Part shown: positions 43,781 to 53,711 of the stretch, one piece after another
Layout of the letters: every line of letters starts with the position of its first letter
Position numbering within the stretch: the stretch's first letter is position 1
The notes under the pieces: model-generated
Databases searched by the model: none
What the model was told of the DNA's origin: nothing
The model's input: the letters and a program-made list of their open reading frames with translations, nothing else
Program-made: the position numbers and the translations under genes
Assembly: GCA_017550655.1 (NCBI GenBank)
Contig: JAFZOK010000024.1
Location: 310,001 to 374,000 of the forward strand
Source: Bacteroidales bacterium
Lineage (GTDB): Bacteria; Bacteroidota; Bacteroidia; Bacteroidales; UBA932
Direction of reading: 5' to 3'
Length of the DNA stretch: 64,000 bases

Positions 43781-44436
43781 AATTCAACGGTTTGCCAGGC
43801 TGTGGGAAGTCTACTGCGGTACACAAGCTGATAGTATTTTTGAAGAACTCAGAGTATTCCCGTATACCTTGTTTCTACAACAGGTATGGAAGACAGTATC
43901 ATTCTTATTCAGTTCTGTTTATGCCCTGTTTATATCCGTTTCTTTTGAAAATGACCGGTTTCAGCAGGTCTGTTTCTTTTTCCACATCCCATTTGAAGTA
44001 TATATCTGGTATCACGGTAATTGTCAAGCAGTATCTTGATTTTATTAAGAATGCTGACAGTGGAATATATTTGTCAGATCAGGGTATAATTCAGGATTTG
44101 ATTTCAATTTCATATAGAAAAGAAATAAGAGAGCTATCTTCACTGAGAGCTGTCTTTAAAAGCCTGGAAAAGAAAAACCTCTCTTTTCTGAGGGTTGACT
44201 GCAATCTCGCTGTGGACAAGACGCTCGAACGCATTGGGACTCGGCTGGATGGCGGCTCACGCCTAGATGGAATGGATTGGGACTTGGCGAAGAAGATTCT
44301 TAATATACAATCCGGCAATTTTGATGTGGTAAGGAATACTTGTTCTGAGTTCGCTTTGGGCAACCATCTTTCTTTAGATATGGAAGATTCCGCAGAAGAA
44401 AATGCAAATAAGCTATTAGCCTCTTTGCAATTATGA
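43753..44436 (+). CDS. P-loop kinase-like protein
   Basis: 227 residues. Walker A is EFNGLPGCGKSTAVHKLI (G13-T21). A later segment, GIYLSDQGIIQDLISISY, has the Asp-Gln typical of the second acidic region of nucleoside/thymidylate-like kinases; RVDCNLAVDKTLERIGTR resembles their lid region. It overlaps the preceding kinase gene by 28 bases and the following flippase gene by 4, so the three are likely translated together. Substrate unknown. Confidence 0.65.
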   Translation: MGANTKIIIEFNGLPGCGKSTAVHKLIVFLKNSEYSRIPCFYNRYGRQYHSYSVLFMPCLYPFLLKMTGFSRSVSFSTSHLKYISGITVIVKQYLDFIKNADSGIYLSDQGIIQDLISISYRKEIRELSSLRAVFKSLEKKNLSFLRVDCNLAVDKTLERIGTRLDGGSRLDGMDWDLAKKILNIQSGNFDVVRNTCSEFALGNHLSLDMEDSAEENANKLLASLQL

Positions 44437-45710
44437 CAAGTATCCACTCAGTCATATCCAGATTCAAGAAAAGCAAAGATGGTAAGAGACTGGCCAAGAA
44501 TTTCGGATATCTTTCTCTTTTGGAGTTGGCTAGCCATTTCTTCCCGTTAATCACTTTGCCGTATCTTGCCAGAACAATTGGAACTGAGGGCTTCGGAATT
44601 TTGGCGATAGGAGCATCTGTAGTACACTATTTCCAAAGTTTTACCAATTACGGATTTGAGTATTTAGCCGTCAGAGATTTAGCTCGAAACCGAGATAATG
44701 TTCAAGAATCGTCAAGGATTGTTTTTACAACATTTTTTTCAAAACTTTTCTTGATGCTGGTTTCCATAGCAATTGTCGCGGTCCTCATTTGGCTGGTACC
44801 TTTCTTTTCCAGATACTCGGTGGTCATATGGTGTACTTTCCTGTTGCTTCCGGGGCATGCCCTTACAACCGACTGGGTATTCCAGGCATATGAGGAGATG
44901 CAGTTTATAACTATACGAAGCCTTTTTTCTAAATTGTTTTTTACATTAATGGTTTTCGTGGTTATACGAAGCAAAGATGATTATCTGTGGCAGCCAGTCT
45001 TAAATGCAATTGGATTTCTGATACCTGCAATTTGGGGTCTGATAGTGCTTGTGAGGAGGTATCATCTTAAGTTGATGGTTCCGTCTTTAAATACAGTATG
45101 GGGGGAGATGAAGAGAGGTTTCAATATGTTCATTACCGTTTTTTTGCCTACGATTTATACGAATCTGAACGTGTTGATACTTGGTGCGTATAATAGCAAC
45201 TATGCTACAGGAATCTATAACGGCGGATCAAAGTTTACCGGACTTGCTTTTTCCTTCTTCAAACTGATATCCAGAACAGTATACCCATTTTTTGCAAGAA
45301 GGATGGATAAGCACAAATTTTATGTACGGTTCTCGTTAGCCGTAGCTATTTTGATATCCTTGTTCTTTTTCTTTCTGGCCCGGCCGATTGTAGCCATTTT
45401 CCTGGGACCAGAGTTTAAGGAAACTGTCAAAGTGTTGAGAATAGTTGCTTTTACGCCAATTGCAATGAGCCTGATGAACAGTTATGGTGTTAATTATCTT
45501 GTATTGAAGGGGAGGGAAAGGCTAATGAGCCGGATAATATTGTGTGTTACTGTTTTTGGAGTGATAATAGGTATAATAGGGGCTATTAGATATAGTTTCA
45601 TTGGCGTTGCGGTCGCTTCTCTGGTAACCCAAATGTTGCGAGCGTTGCTTATTACATATTATGCAAGAAGAATTGATAAAGAAGAATTATTAGCAAAACA
45701 ACAGATATGA
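44433..45710 (+). CDS. wzx: Oligosaccharide flippase
   Basis: 425 residues, 10-12 membrane segments, MOP superfamily (Polysacc_synt type): [23 protein letters not shown] and [20 protein letters not shown] near the N terminus, and [18 protein letters not shown] in the middle. Moves the lipid-linked repeat unit across the inner membrane. The start codon overlaps the upstream stop (ATGA), and its own stop overlaps the next start. Confidence 0.9.
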   Translation: MTSIHSVISRFKKSKDGKRLAKNFGYLSLLELASHFFPLITLPYLARTIGTEGFGILAIGASVVHYFQSFTNYGFEYLAVRDLARNRDNVQESSRIVFTTFFSKLFLMLVSIAIVAVLIWLVPFFSRYSVVIWCTFLLLPGHALTTDWVFQAYEEMQFITIRSLFSKLFFTLMVFVVIRSKDDYLWQPVLNAIGFLIPAIWGLIVLVRRYHLKLMVPSLNTVWGEMKRGFNMFITVFLPTIYTNLNVLILGAYNSNYATGIYNGGSKFTGLAFSFFKLISRTVYPFFARRMDKHKFYVRFSLAVAILISLFFFFLARPIVAIFLGPEFKETVKVLRIVAFTPIAMSLMNSYGVNYLVLKGRERLMSRIILCVTVFGVIIGIIGAIRYSFIGVAVASLVTQMLRALLITYYARRIDKEELLAKQQI

Positions 45711-46975
45711 GGAATACAAAAATCTGCGTAATCGGTCTTGGATATGTAGGTCTTCCACTGGCCAGGTTATTTTCCACAAAATTTTCTACTATTGGATTTG
45801 ATATGAACCAGAAGCGTGTTGACGCATTGATGTCAGGTCATGATGCTACCTTAGAAGTATCAGATGAGCTTCTTCAGGATGCTATAAAGAACCATAACTT
45901 TAAGTGTACAACAAGGCTTGATGATATTAAAGACTGCAATTTCTATGTTGTTGCGGTTCCCACTCCCGTAGATTCTGACAACAACCCGGATTTGACCCCA
46001 CTGGTTGGTGCATCTACTACTGTCGGTAAGGTTATATCAAAAGGGGATGTTGTTGTTTACGAATCCACTGTTTATCCTGGGGTGACAGAAGATGAATGCA
46101 TCCCTGTAGTTGAAGCAGTTTCAGGACTTAAGATGAATGTAGATTTCTATGGCGGTTACAGCCCGGAGCGCATAAATCCTGGAGACAAACAGCATACAGT
46201 TGAGCATATTAAGAAAGTTACATCTGGTTCTACTCCTGAAATCGGCCAATACATCAATGAGGTGTATGGTTCGGTTATAACTGCCGGAACTCATCTAGCT
46301 CCTTCTATCAAGGTTGCTGAAGCGGCAAAGGTTATTGAGAATTCTCAGCGAGACATTAACATTGCCTTTGTAAATGAACTCTCTAAGATATTTAACAAGA
46401 TGGGCATAGATACTCTTGATGTTCTTGAAGCCGCTGGAACTAAGTGGAACTTCCTTCCATTCCGCCCAGGACTTGTTGGAGGTCATTGTATAGGAGTTGA
46501 CCCATATTATTTGGCTCAATGTGCCCAGAGACACGGTTACAACCCAGAAATTATTTTGGCAGGTAGGCGCATGAATGATGGAATGGGTGAGTATGTTGCT
46601 TCTGAAACTATTAAATTGATGCTCAAAAGGGGTATTCAGGTTCTTGATTCAGAGATTCTCATACTTGGCTTTACTTTCAAAGAAAACTGTCCGGATGTCA
46701 GGAACACTAAAGTTATTGATATTTACAATGCGCTAAAGGAGTATAATCTCAATGTTACTGTATTTGATCCGTGGGCTAATCCTTCGATCGTAGAGCGAGA
46801 ATATGGCATAATAGTTACAAATGAACTGCCGATAAAGAGGTTCGATGCTGCAATTGCTGCAGTAGCCCATAAAAAGTTTGAGGGGCTTGATATTTTAGCA
46901 TTGCTAAAGGACAAGCATGTAATTTTTGACGTTAAGGGTACTTTGGAAAGATCAATCGTTGATGGACGACTCTAA
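45707..46975 (+). CDS. Nucleotide-sugar dehydrogenase, TviB/WbpO-like
   Basis: 422 residues. [16 protein letters not shown] binds [19 protein letters not shown] and catalytic Cys in [15 protein letters not shown] are characteristic of the WbpO/TviB group, which oxidises UDP-GalNAc or UDP-GlcNAc at C6. The next gene is a TviC/WbpP-like 4-epimerase 14 bases away, the usual partner. Together they suggest UDP-GalNAcA in the repeat unit; this is inferred. Confidence 0.88.
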   Translation: MRNTKICVIGLGYVGLPLARLFSTKFSTIGFDMNQKRVDALMSGHDATLEVSDELLQDAIKNHNFKCTTRLDDIKDCNFYVVAVPTPVDSDNNPDLTPLVGASTTVGKVISKGDVVVYESTVYPGVTEDECIPVVEAVSGLKMNVDFYGGYSPERINPGDKQHTVEHIKKVTSGSTPEIGQYINEVYGSVITAGTHLAPSIKVAEAAKVIENSQRDINIAFVNELSKIFNKMGIDTLDVLEAAGTKWNFLPFRPGLVGGHCIGVDPYYLAQCAQRHGYNPEIILAGRRMNDGMGEYVASETIKLMLKRGIQVLDSEILILGFTFKENCPDVRNTKVIDIYNALKEYNLNVTVFDPWANPSIVEREYGIIVTNELPIKRFDAAIAAVAHKKFEGLDILALLKDKHVIFDVKGTLERSIVDGRL

Positions 46976-46989
46976 TTATTTCAATTAAA

Positions 46990-47964
46990 ATGGGATATAA
47001 ACATTTATCATTTCCAGAAAACTCGCTGTTTCTTGTTACGGGAGGAGCTGGCTTTATTGGCTCTAATCTTTGTGAAGCTATCCTTAATCTAGGATATAGG
47101 GTCCGTTGTCTGGATGATTTGTCTACAGGTAAAAAGGAGAATGTAGATTTATTTTCCGATAATCCTGACTACGAGTTTATCTTAGGGGATATCAAGGATT
47201 TCAATACTTGTATGGAAGCCTGCAATGGTGTTGATTTTGTGTTGCATCAGGCTGCTTGGGGCAGTGTTCCCCGCAGCCTGAAAATGCCGCTGTTTTATTG
47301 TTTAAACAATATTCAGGGCACTCTCAATATGCTGGAAGCGGCTCTACAGAATAAGGTAAAGAAGTTCGTTTACGCCTCATCAAGTTCTGTTTATGGCGAT
47401 GAAGATCATCTTCCTAAGAAAGAAGGTGTAGAGGGTAATCTTTTAAGTCCATATGCCTTAACCAAACGATGTGATGAAGAGTGGGCCAAGCAATATGCAA
47501 TGCATTATGGTCTGGATACGTATGGCCTAAGGTATTTTAATGTATTTGGTCGGAGACAAGATCCTAATGGTGCATATGCCGCGGTTATTCCAAAGTTTAT
47601 AAAGCAGCTTTTGAACGATGAACGTCCAACGATTAATGGAGATGGCAGGCAAAGCCGCGATTTTACGTATATAGAAAATGTAATCGAAGCAAATTTAAAA
47701 GCTTGTTTGGCCCCTCATCAAGCTTCAGGCGAGGCGTTTAATATAGCTTATGGCGGACGGGAATATTTGATAGATATTTATCATAGTCTTACAAAATCAT
47801 TAGGGAAAAATATCGAGCCATTATGGGGACCGGACCGTCCGGGTGATATCAAGCATTCAAATGCTGATATAGGAAAAGCTCGCGAGATTCTGGGTTATGA
47901 TCCTGAGTATGATTTTGACAGAGGTCTCAGGGAGTCAATAGAATGGTACAAGCATAACTTGTAA
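46990..47964 (+). CDS. UDP-N-acetylglucosamine 4-epimerase-like SDR (TviC/WbpP type)
   Basis: 324 residues. TGGAGFIGSNLCEAIL; HQAAWGSVPRSLKMP; catalytic SSSSVYGDE and YALTKRCDEEW; YFNVFGRRQDPNGAYAAVIPKFI with the family's substrate loop. Paired with the upstream TviB/WbpO-like dehydrogenase. Its stop codon shares one base with the next start. Confidence 0.87.
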   Translation: MGYKHLSFPENSLFLVTGGAGFIGSNLCEAILNLGYRVRCLDDLSTGKKENVDLFSDNPDYEFILGDIKDFNTCMEACNGVDFVLHQAAWGSVPRSLKMPLFYCLNNIQGTLNMLEAALQNKVKKFVYASSSSVYGDEDHLPKKEGVEGNLLSPYALTKRCDEEWAKQYAMHYGLDTYGLRYFNVFGRRQDPNGAYAAVIPKFIKQLLNDERPTINGDGRQSRDFTYIENVIEANLKACLAPHQASGEAFNIAYGGREYLIDIYHSLTKSLGKNIEPLWGPDRPGDIKHSNADIGKAREILGYDPEYDFDRGLRESIEWYKHNL

Positions 47965-48905
47965 TGAAAAACAAAGGTAGGTATATAGAGTATGATGCCA
48001 TAAGAGCCATTTGTGTCCTTTATATTGTTGGCTTCTGGCATTTGAATTCCTATTTGCCTTCCCATTATTCATTTTCATCTGCCTGGCTCCCGTTACTCCA
48101 TAACCTGACAACAGTTGTACTCGGCACGTTTACCTTTATATCGGGAAGCCTTTTAAGCAAATATTCCTTTTCATCAGGTCTAGATATCGTTGTGTTTTTC
48201 AAGAAGAGGTTCGTAAGGTTTTTCTTTATTCTTCTTTTCTCCGCGATAACTTATTATCTACTTAAATGGATATCATTGGCCCAAACTTGTCAAATAGTGA
48301 CAGGATTAAACCTTATTATCGGTCCTTCGGTTACAACATTATGGTTTTTCAGTATGATAATACTGTTCTATTTGATAACTCCATTAATTAGGTACAAGTA
48401 TGATTCGATTATTACCAATATATTAATTTGCATCGCCATTTTTCTGGCTTTCATCTATTTGACTATTACTGGCGCTGATCGCAGGCTCGTCCTTTATTTT
48501 CCCGCATATGTTACGGGGTTATGTTTGCCCACGGAAAAAGCAGTTCAACTAATAAGAAACAAGTTGCTTTTGGCCGTATCGATACCGATGCTATGCATTC
48601 AATTTATCTTCAGTAATTGGCTTGCTGTTCAAATTTTGCTTGAATTATTTGGAATAGCGTCATTTATTGTAATCTGTGGCAACTTGAGATTTGGTTTCTT
48701 AAAGTATTTGGCTGTCGCCTCAATGATTGCATATCTTTTTCATAGGCAGTTTTTTTCTTTGGAGAGGACATTGTTCGAAAAACAAGGATGCAGTGGTATT
48801 CCTTTATGGGCGGCATGCCTTGGCCTTCTCATGCTATTTGTTATCAGTTACTGGGGTCAGATTTTTTATGACAGATATTTTACAAGATGGATAAAGTTTG
48901 CTTGA
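47964..48905 (+). CDS. Acyltransferase family 3 membrane protein
   Basis: 313 residues and about ten membrane helices. The N terminus RYIEYDAIRAICVLYIVGFWHLNSYLP has the Arg-Ala-x-x-x motif and the His of the OafA-type acyltransferase 3 family, which transfers acetyl or other acyl groups onto polysaccharides. It overlaps the next gene by 19 bases. Confidence 0.78.
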   Translation: MKNKGRYIEYDAIRAICVLYIVGFWHLNSYLPSHYSFSSAWLPLLHNLTTVVLGTFTFISGSLLSKYSFSSGLDIVVFFKKRFVRFFFILLFSAITYYLLKWISLAQTCQIVTGLNLIIGPSVTTLWFFSMIILFYLITPLIRYKYDSIITNILICIAIFLAFIYLTITGADRRLVLYFPAYVTGLCLPTEKAVQLIRNKLLLAVSIPMLCIQFIFSNWLAVQILLELFGIASFIVICGNLRFGFLKYLAVASMIAYLFHRQFFSLERTLFEKQGCSGIPLWAACLGLLMLFVISYWGQIFYDRYFTRWIKFA

Positions 48906-49846
48906 CAACATACGTATATGGGGAGAAATACCAGGATTATATACCTTTTTTGGTGTATACATGTAATCGCTCATATCCAGAATATGATATAATCCTTTTC
49001 TTATACGATAAGATTCGTCCTGAAATAAAACAGCAGTTGGATCTTATCGGATCTAAAAAACTCACTCTCTTGGAAGAAGCATATAACGATTGCCCTTCAA
49101 TGAGTCCTCTTAAAGCCAAGAGTCTTCGTTGGGTAATGTATGACGAACGTTTCAACAAATATGACTATATCTATGTTGTGGATATTGACATGTTGTATAT
49201 CAGAGAACCGATGCCTTTGCATTTACAGCATTTGCAACATATGTCTACGACAGGGCTTTGCTATGACAATATAGTCCGTCATTTTAGAAGGAAGGTAAAT
49301 TTAAGGTCTACGGTACGCCGAATTAAATATGCTGGCTTAAGAGGGCTTTGGCAATTCTGGTTCTCCTCAAAGGATGATTTTAGAGTATCTGGTTTGCATT
49401 TTTTTGCTGTTAAACAATACTTCTCTGTGATTGACAGTTCTGTTCGAGAAAAGTATAAAAAGATGATTTACAACGGGAGTTTCGTAAAACTGACCCTTTC
49501 ATCAAACAATGAGGCTTTCCTATATTCTATGTTAAGAATGGAAGGTCTTAAGCCTGATTTGCTTCCAGTTCAGACGAAATCAGTCATAATGCTGGATTTC
49601 AATAATCCGACCAGACCTCAATTCCGTCCTCACCATGGAATTCATCTGGGCATTTTCAGAGATGTAATCAGTTCTACCGAGAAGAGAAGTGGAATCCTTA
49701 ACTCGGAACCTTACAAATACTATATATTCAAGTATAGAAGTGAGTACTCTAAAGACCCGTTGTTTCAGGATCTCCTTAGGTTATCATCTTCTGAGATTAG
49801 AGGTTATATCAGCAACCTTAACACTTATTACAAGATAGAAGAATAG
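48887..49846 (+). CDS. Putative glycosyltransferase with DxD motif, family unassigned
   Basis: 319 residues, cytoplasmic. CLTTYVYGEKYQDYIPFLVYTC starts a GT-A-like fold, and KYDYIYVVDIDMLYIREPM carries the probable metal-binding Asp-x-Asp. HHGIHLGIFRDVIS near the end resembles the His-x-Gly region of GT8-like enzymes. Donor and acceptor unknown. The first 19 bases overlap the acyltransferase gene. Confidence 0.65.
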   Translation: MDKVCLTTYVYGEKYQDYIPFLVYTCNRSYPEYDIILFLYDKIRPEIKQQLDLIGSKKLTLLEEAYNDCPSMSPLKAKSLRWVMYDERFNKYDYIYVVDIDMLYIREPMPLHLQHLQHMSTTGLCYDNIVRHFRRKVNLRSTVRRIKYAGLRGLWQFWFSSKDDFRVSGLHFFAVKQYFSVIDSSVREKYKKMIYNGSFVKLTLSSNNEAFLYSMLRMEGLKPDLLPVQTKSVIMLDFNNPTRPQFRPHHGIHLGIFRDVISSTEKRSGILNSEPYKYYIFKYRSEYSKDPLFQDLLRLSSSEIRGYISNLNTYYKIEE

Positions 49847-49849
49847 TAT

Positions 49850-51070
49850 ATGAATAACAGTCTTTTGTCTAAACCGTTATCCATTTCGGCTTATTTTATA
49901 TTATTGCTAATCATGACAGAGTTTCTTGGTTGGAGATATATTGGCCCTCTTTCATGTCGCAATATAGCGGTAATCATAACAATAGTTATGTTGCTATTTT
50001 CCGGCAACTTGTCTTTTAAAAGAGTTGAGAAACAGGCATGGTTACTGTTTATATATTATTGCTTTATCCTATTGTTAGGTTTTATCAATGATTTATATGT
50101 ATTAATACCGGATTTCCCTTTAACCCGCGTATTCCCTTGTGTAGTTATATACTTGTTTATCGTATCTTTCGTTAATGATAAAAGATCATTCAGAATGATA
50201 GTTTATTCTCTGCTGATTATCGGAGCATTAGACGCAGTCGTTTCAATTCTTCAAGGTTTAGGCAATAACCTTGGATGGTTAATTGGCGCTGCCTTTATTG
50301 ATCCGAATCAGTTGGAAGTAGCAGATGAAGGAGTCGGTGCTATTAGCGAATATCACACATTTGGTCTGGTCGGGACAACAGTTAGTAATGGTTATTTTCT
50401 TGCAACTACCGGATTACTTTCCCTTTATCTTTTGATGCGTAGTAAGAAACTCTACACTAAGTTACTTTCGCTTGTGTTAGTTGCAGTCTTTGTGACAGCA
50501 TTGTTCTATAACCAACAGAGAGCTGCATTCTATGTTTTCTGTTCCATTGTTTCTATGTCATTGTTGTATATCCTAATCTTTACAAAATCTTTATTACAAA
50601 AATACTTTATACTATTATCTTTATTAGTTCTAATAATAACAATATTGAGATACGATTTTTTCCCAACGGATATAGGGAGATTGTCAAATATTACGGCAGA
50701 TGATATAGAACTTCGACATTTAAGACATCACGAATTTTATAGAGAGTTCATGCCAAACAACCTGTTTTTGGGGAATAGGACTGGATATATTTTACAATAT
50801 GGTCAGACTCCTCATAATATGGTTATTGAAACTTTATTGTTAGGCGGTGTCTTTGGTTTATTGCTATATGCTTTGTTTGTAGTGTCTATTTGCAAGGAAT
50901 TCATAAATAATATTATAAAAAAACATTCTGAAGCTGTTTTGTTTTGTTTTCCTATAATTGTTCTTCTTCTTATTTCATGGGAGCATTCGTCCGGATACCA
51001 TACAGCGATGTCTCTTGGTATTTATTATTTGGGATTATTTGATTCTTTAAGGAGAATTAACAAACAATAA
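49850..51070 (+). CDS. wzy: O-antigen/capsule polymerase
   Basis: 406 residues, 11-12 predicted membrane helices and a large loop between two of the later ones. FYNQQRAAFYVF and TPHNMVIETLLLGGVFGLLLYALF match the Wzy_C-type pattern (arginine-containing loop, then H-N-x-x-I/L-E). Polymerises the repeat unit on the periplasmic side. Strongly AT-rich, as usual for polymerase genes. Confidence 0.85.
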   Translation: MNNSLLSKPLSISAYFILLLIMTEFLGWRYIGPLSCRNIAVIITIVMLLFSGNLSFKRVEKQAWLLFIYYCFILLLGFINDLYVLIPDFPLTRVFPCVVIYLFIVSFVNDKRSFRMIVYSLLIIGALDAVVSILQGLGNNLGWLIGAAFIDPNQLEVADEGVGAISEYHTFGLVGTTVSNGYFLATTGLLSLYLLMRSKKLYTKLLSLVLVAVFVTALFYNQQRAAFYVFCSIVSMSLLYILIFTKSLLQKYFILLSLLVLIITILRYDFFPTDIGRLSNITADDIELRHLRHHEFYREFMPNNLFLGNRTGYILQYGQTPHNMVIETLLLGGVFGLLLYALFVVSICKEFINNIIKKHSEAVLFCFPIIVLLLISWEHSSGYHTAMSLGIYYLGLFDSLRRINKQ

Positions 51071-51088
51071 ACTCTTAATTTTATAAGA

Positions 51089-51589
51089 ATGCTTATTCAT
51101 TATTACCGACTTTCAAATTGGTTATATCGACATCATTTTCGACTAATTCCGAAGTTTTTATATTACATTCAGTATCTTCTGTTTAACTCATCGGTGCCAG
51201 CGAGTTGCGAGATTGGGAAAAGAACAAAATTCGGATATGGCGGAATCGCCGTGATTATTCATAAAAGAGCTAAAATTGGGAAAGAGTGTATTATTGGTTC
51301 TTGTGTTACGATAGGAGGCAAAAGTGGTTGGTATGAGGTGCCTGTAATCGGTAATAATGTTGAAATTTCTACTGGAGCCAAGGTCCTTGGGCCAGTTATA
51401 GTAGGCAATAATGTCATAATCGGTGCAAATGCCGTTGTAGTGAAAGATGTTCCTGATAATTGCATCGTTGCTGGCTGTCCGGCTAAAATCATAAGGAAAC
51501 TGGATAATGACGATCCCCTTAAATCACGTGACGTTCGTTATCGGGGTGACAAAGAGTTTCCGGTAACAGAGTTCCAGAAAGAACAGTAG
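51089..51589 (+). CDS. Serine acetyltransferase-like hexapeptide transferase
   Basis: 166 residues. Left-handed beta-helix hexapeptides run from GKRTKFGYGGIAVIIHKRAKIGKECIIGSCVTIGG to AGCPAKIIRKL. Close to the CysE/colanic-type acetyltransferases found in glycan clusters, so an O- or N-acetylation of a sugar is more likely than cysteine synthesis. Confidence 0.85.
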   Translation: MLIHYYRLSNWLYRHHFRLIPKFLYYIQYLLFNSSVPASCEIGKRTKFGYGGIAVIIHKRAKIGKECIIGSCVTIGGKSGWYEVPVIGNNVEISTGAKVLGPVIVGNNVIIGANAVVVKDVPDNCIVAGCPAKIIRKLDNDDPLKSRDVRYRGDKEFPVTEFQKEQ

Positions 51590-51608
51590 TTTAGGTCCGT
51601 TATTTATT

Positions 51609-52691
51609 ATGAAGGTGTTACTGCTTGTAGACTGCTTGGGGCCAGGTGGAGCTCAACGGCAATTGGTAGGATTGGCGGTCCTTTTAAAAAAGAATGGATA
51701 TGATGTTAGTGTGGCTTTTTATCACGATATCCCTTTCTATTTAAACGTTCTTGCTGACAACAGTATAGAGTGCAATTATCTAAAGAAGGCTCAGAATAAA
51801 GTATCCAGGCTTTTCCGTATACCTGGTTTTATCCGGAAATCAAAGCCGGACATTGTAATTGCCTATTTGGAAACTCCAACTATTTGTGCTTGTCTTGCCA
51901 AACTGGTATACAGGAAGATGAATTTAATAGTTTCGGAGCGCAATACTAGCCAGAAGGTACGTTTTAAGGAATACATTAGATTCAACCTGTTCCGTCTTGC
52001 AGACAGTGTTGTGCCCAATGCTTTTTCTCAAAAGCAGTATATTGCCAATCATTTTGCTTTTTTAGACAGGAAAACCCACGTGATTCCAAATTTTGTGGAT
52101 ACCGCCTTTTTTGTTCCTCGTTATCATAAAAAGCATTTAATTCCAGAAATTTTGATTGTCGCTACGATATGGCCATCAAAGAACACACTTGGATTCATAG
52201 ATGCTGTCAGGGAAATGAAGAATAAGGGTTTACAATTTTCTGTAAAGTGGTATGGAAAAAATCAGGCTACAATCTCTTACTTTAATTTATGCATTGAGAA
52301 GATAAGGGCAGAGGGATTGGAAGATTTTATAGAACTTAAAGAAAAAACAAACGATATTAGGGAAAAGTACCAGGAATCTGATGTTTTGTGCCTACCTTCT
52401 TTTTATGAAGGGACCCCTAATGTTATTTGCGAAGCAATGGCTTGTGGCTTGCCGATATTATGCAGTAACGTTTGCGATAATCCTATCTATGTCGAAGAAG
52501 GAAGGAATGGTTTTCTTTTTGACCCGAACAGTGTTGATAGTATCTGTAAGGCTTTTGATAGGTATTTTGAACTTAGCGATTCGGAGTATGAGAACTTTTG
52601 CAGAAACAGCAGAGAGCGTGCAGAGAGTATCTCATCTATGGACAATTTTTTAGATTCGTACGTAAAACTATTTAATCAGACAAATGCTTAA
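51609..52691 (+). CDS. Glycosyltransferase family 4
   Basis: 360 residues, GT-B fold. N-terminal LLVDCLGPGGAQRQLVGLAVLLKKNGYDV is the acceptor-domain start of GT4. The donor-binding domain contains PEILIVATIWPSKNTLGFIDAV, then SDVLCLPSFYEGTPNVICEAMACGLPILCSNV, with the E-x7-E pattern. Donor and acceptor unknown. Confidence 0.87.
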   Translation: MKVLLLVDCLGPGGAQRQLVGLAVLLKKNGYDVSVAFYHDIPFYLNVLADNSIECNYLKKAQNKVSRLFRIPGFIRKSKPDIVIAYLETPTICACLAKLVYRKMNLIVSERNTSQKVRFKEYIRFNLFRLADSVVPNAFSQKQYIANHFAFLDRKTHVIPNFVDTAFFVPRYHKKHLIPEILIVATIWPSKNTLGFIDAVREMKNKGLQFSVKWYGKNQATISYFNLCIEKIRAEGLEDFIELKEKTNDIREKYQESDVLCLPSFYEGTPNVICEAMACGLPILCSNVCDNPIYVEEGRNGFLFDPNSVDSICKAFDRYFELSDSEYENFCRNSRERAESISSMDNFLDSYVKLFNQTNA

Positions 52692-52699
52692 TTATTTCG

Positions 52700-53650
52700 A
52701 TGATTAAGGATAAAATCTTGATAATAGGAACGCTTCCAGAGACTTCTGGTATTGGGGGAGTAACAATTCATATTAAGAGATTGTTGGAATGGCTTAAGTC
52801 AGAAGGTGTGGGATTTGAGTTTGTTGATTATCGTTCTTCATCTTTGATTTGTCACTTAAAAGCCATTTGGAGATACCGTCTATTGCATCTCCATATATCC
52901 AATCCGTTTTTCAGGCTTTTATATATTCTTGTCGCCCGATGCTTCTGGACAAGGGTTATTATGACCCTGCATGGTAATTTAGGACGCCATTCTAGATTCG
53001 GTAATTTTATAGACAGGTTGACCATTCGCTTTTGCACTGTCCCAATACTTTTAAATGAAGAGAGTTATAACAAGGCTTTGAGAATTAATAAAAAAGCCGA
53101 ATTGATATCTGCCTTTTTACCTCCCGATGATAATGGCTTTCTGCCTGATTGGGTAAAAGATAGAATCAGAGACCTTAAAAGTTCCGGAATGGAACTTTAT
53201 GCAACAAATGCCTCTACCCGCTCTTTTACATCAGATGGTAGAGAAATTTATGGGATAGATTTTTTAACCGGCTTTTTCAAGAGTCTTGACAATAAGATAT
53301 TGATTATATCAGATCCTTCAGGTAAATACAGCCAGTTTTATAATCAGAAAGAACTCTTTTTTATCATCGGAAACCATTCGTTTTTTGAATTGCTGAAGCT
53401 GGTAGATGCTTTTATTCGTGACACTGCAACAGATGGCGATTCCTTGTCTGTTCGTGAAGCTTTATATTTAGGTGTTCCTGTATTGGCTACAGATGTTGTT
53501 CCCAGACCTCGTGGTGTTATTGAATTCAAGTATAATGATTCATCTTCCCTAGAGATAGCGATTTCAAAGATAAAGAACTACCCTAAATCATTTGTTAAGG
53601 ACAATCCTATTGGCGAGATTGTTCGGACATATAAAAAATATATGTCTTAA
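52700..53650 (+). CDS. Glycosyltransferase, GT4-like
   Basis: 316 residues. IIGTLPETSGIGGVTIHIKRLLEWL and MTLHGNLGRH in the N-terminal half, FFELLKLVDAFIRDTATDGDSLSVREALYLGVPVLATDVVPRP in the C-terminal half, fit a GT-B enzyme with a divergent donor site (D-G-D-S-L-S-V-R-E-A-L replacing the more common E-G-x-P). Specificity unknown. Confidence 0.75.
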   Translation: MIKDKILIIGTLPETSGIGGVTIHIKRLLEWLKSEGVGFEFVDYRSSSLICHLKAIWRYRLLHLHISNPFFRLLYILVARCFWTRVIMTLHGNLGRHSRFGNFIDRLTIRFCTVPILLNEESYNKALRINKKAELISAFLPPDDNGFLPDWVKDRIRDLKSSGMELYATNASTRSFTSDGREIYGIDFLTGFFKSLDNKILIISDPSGKYSQFYNQKELFFIIGNHSFFELLKLVDAFIRDTATDGDSLSVREALYLGVPVLATDVVPRPRGVIEFKYNDSSSLEIAISKIKNYPKSFVKDNPIGEIVRTYKKYMS

Positions 53651-53711
53651 ACAGCTTCCCCTGGATTTCAGCCAACAGGCGTTTTCCGGATTTTGCGAAT
53701 AATGATTCAGC

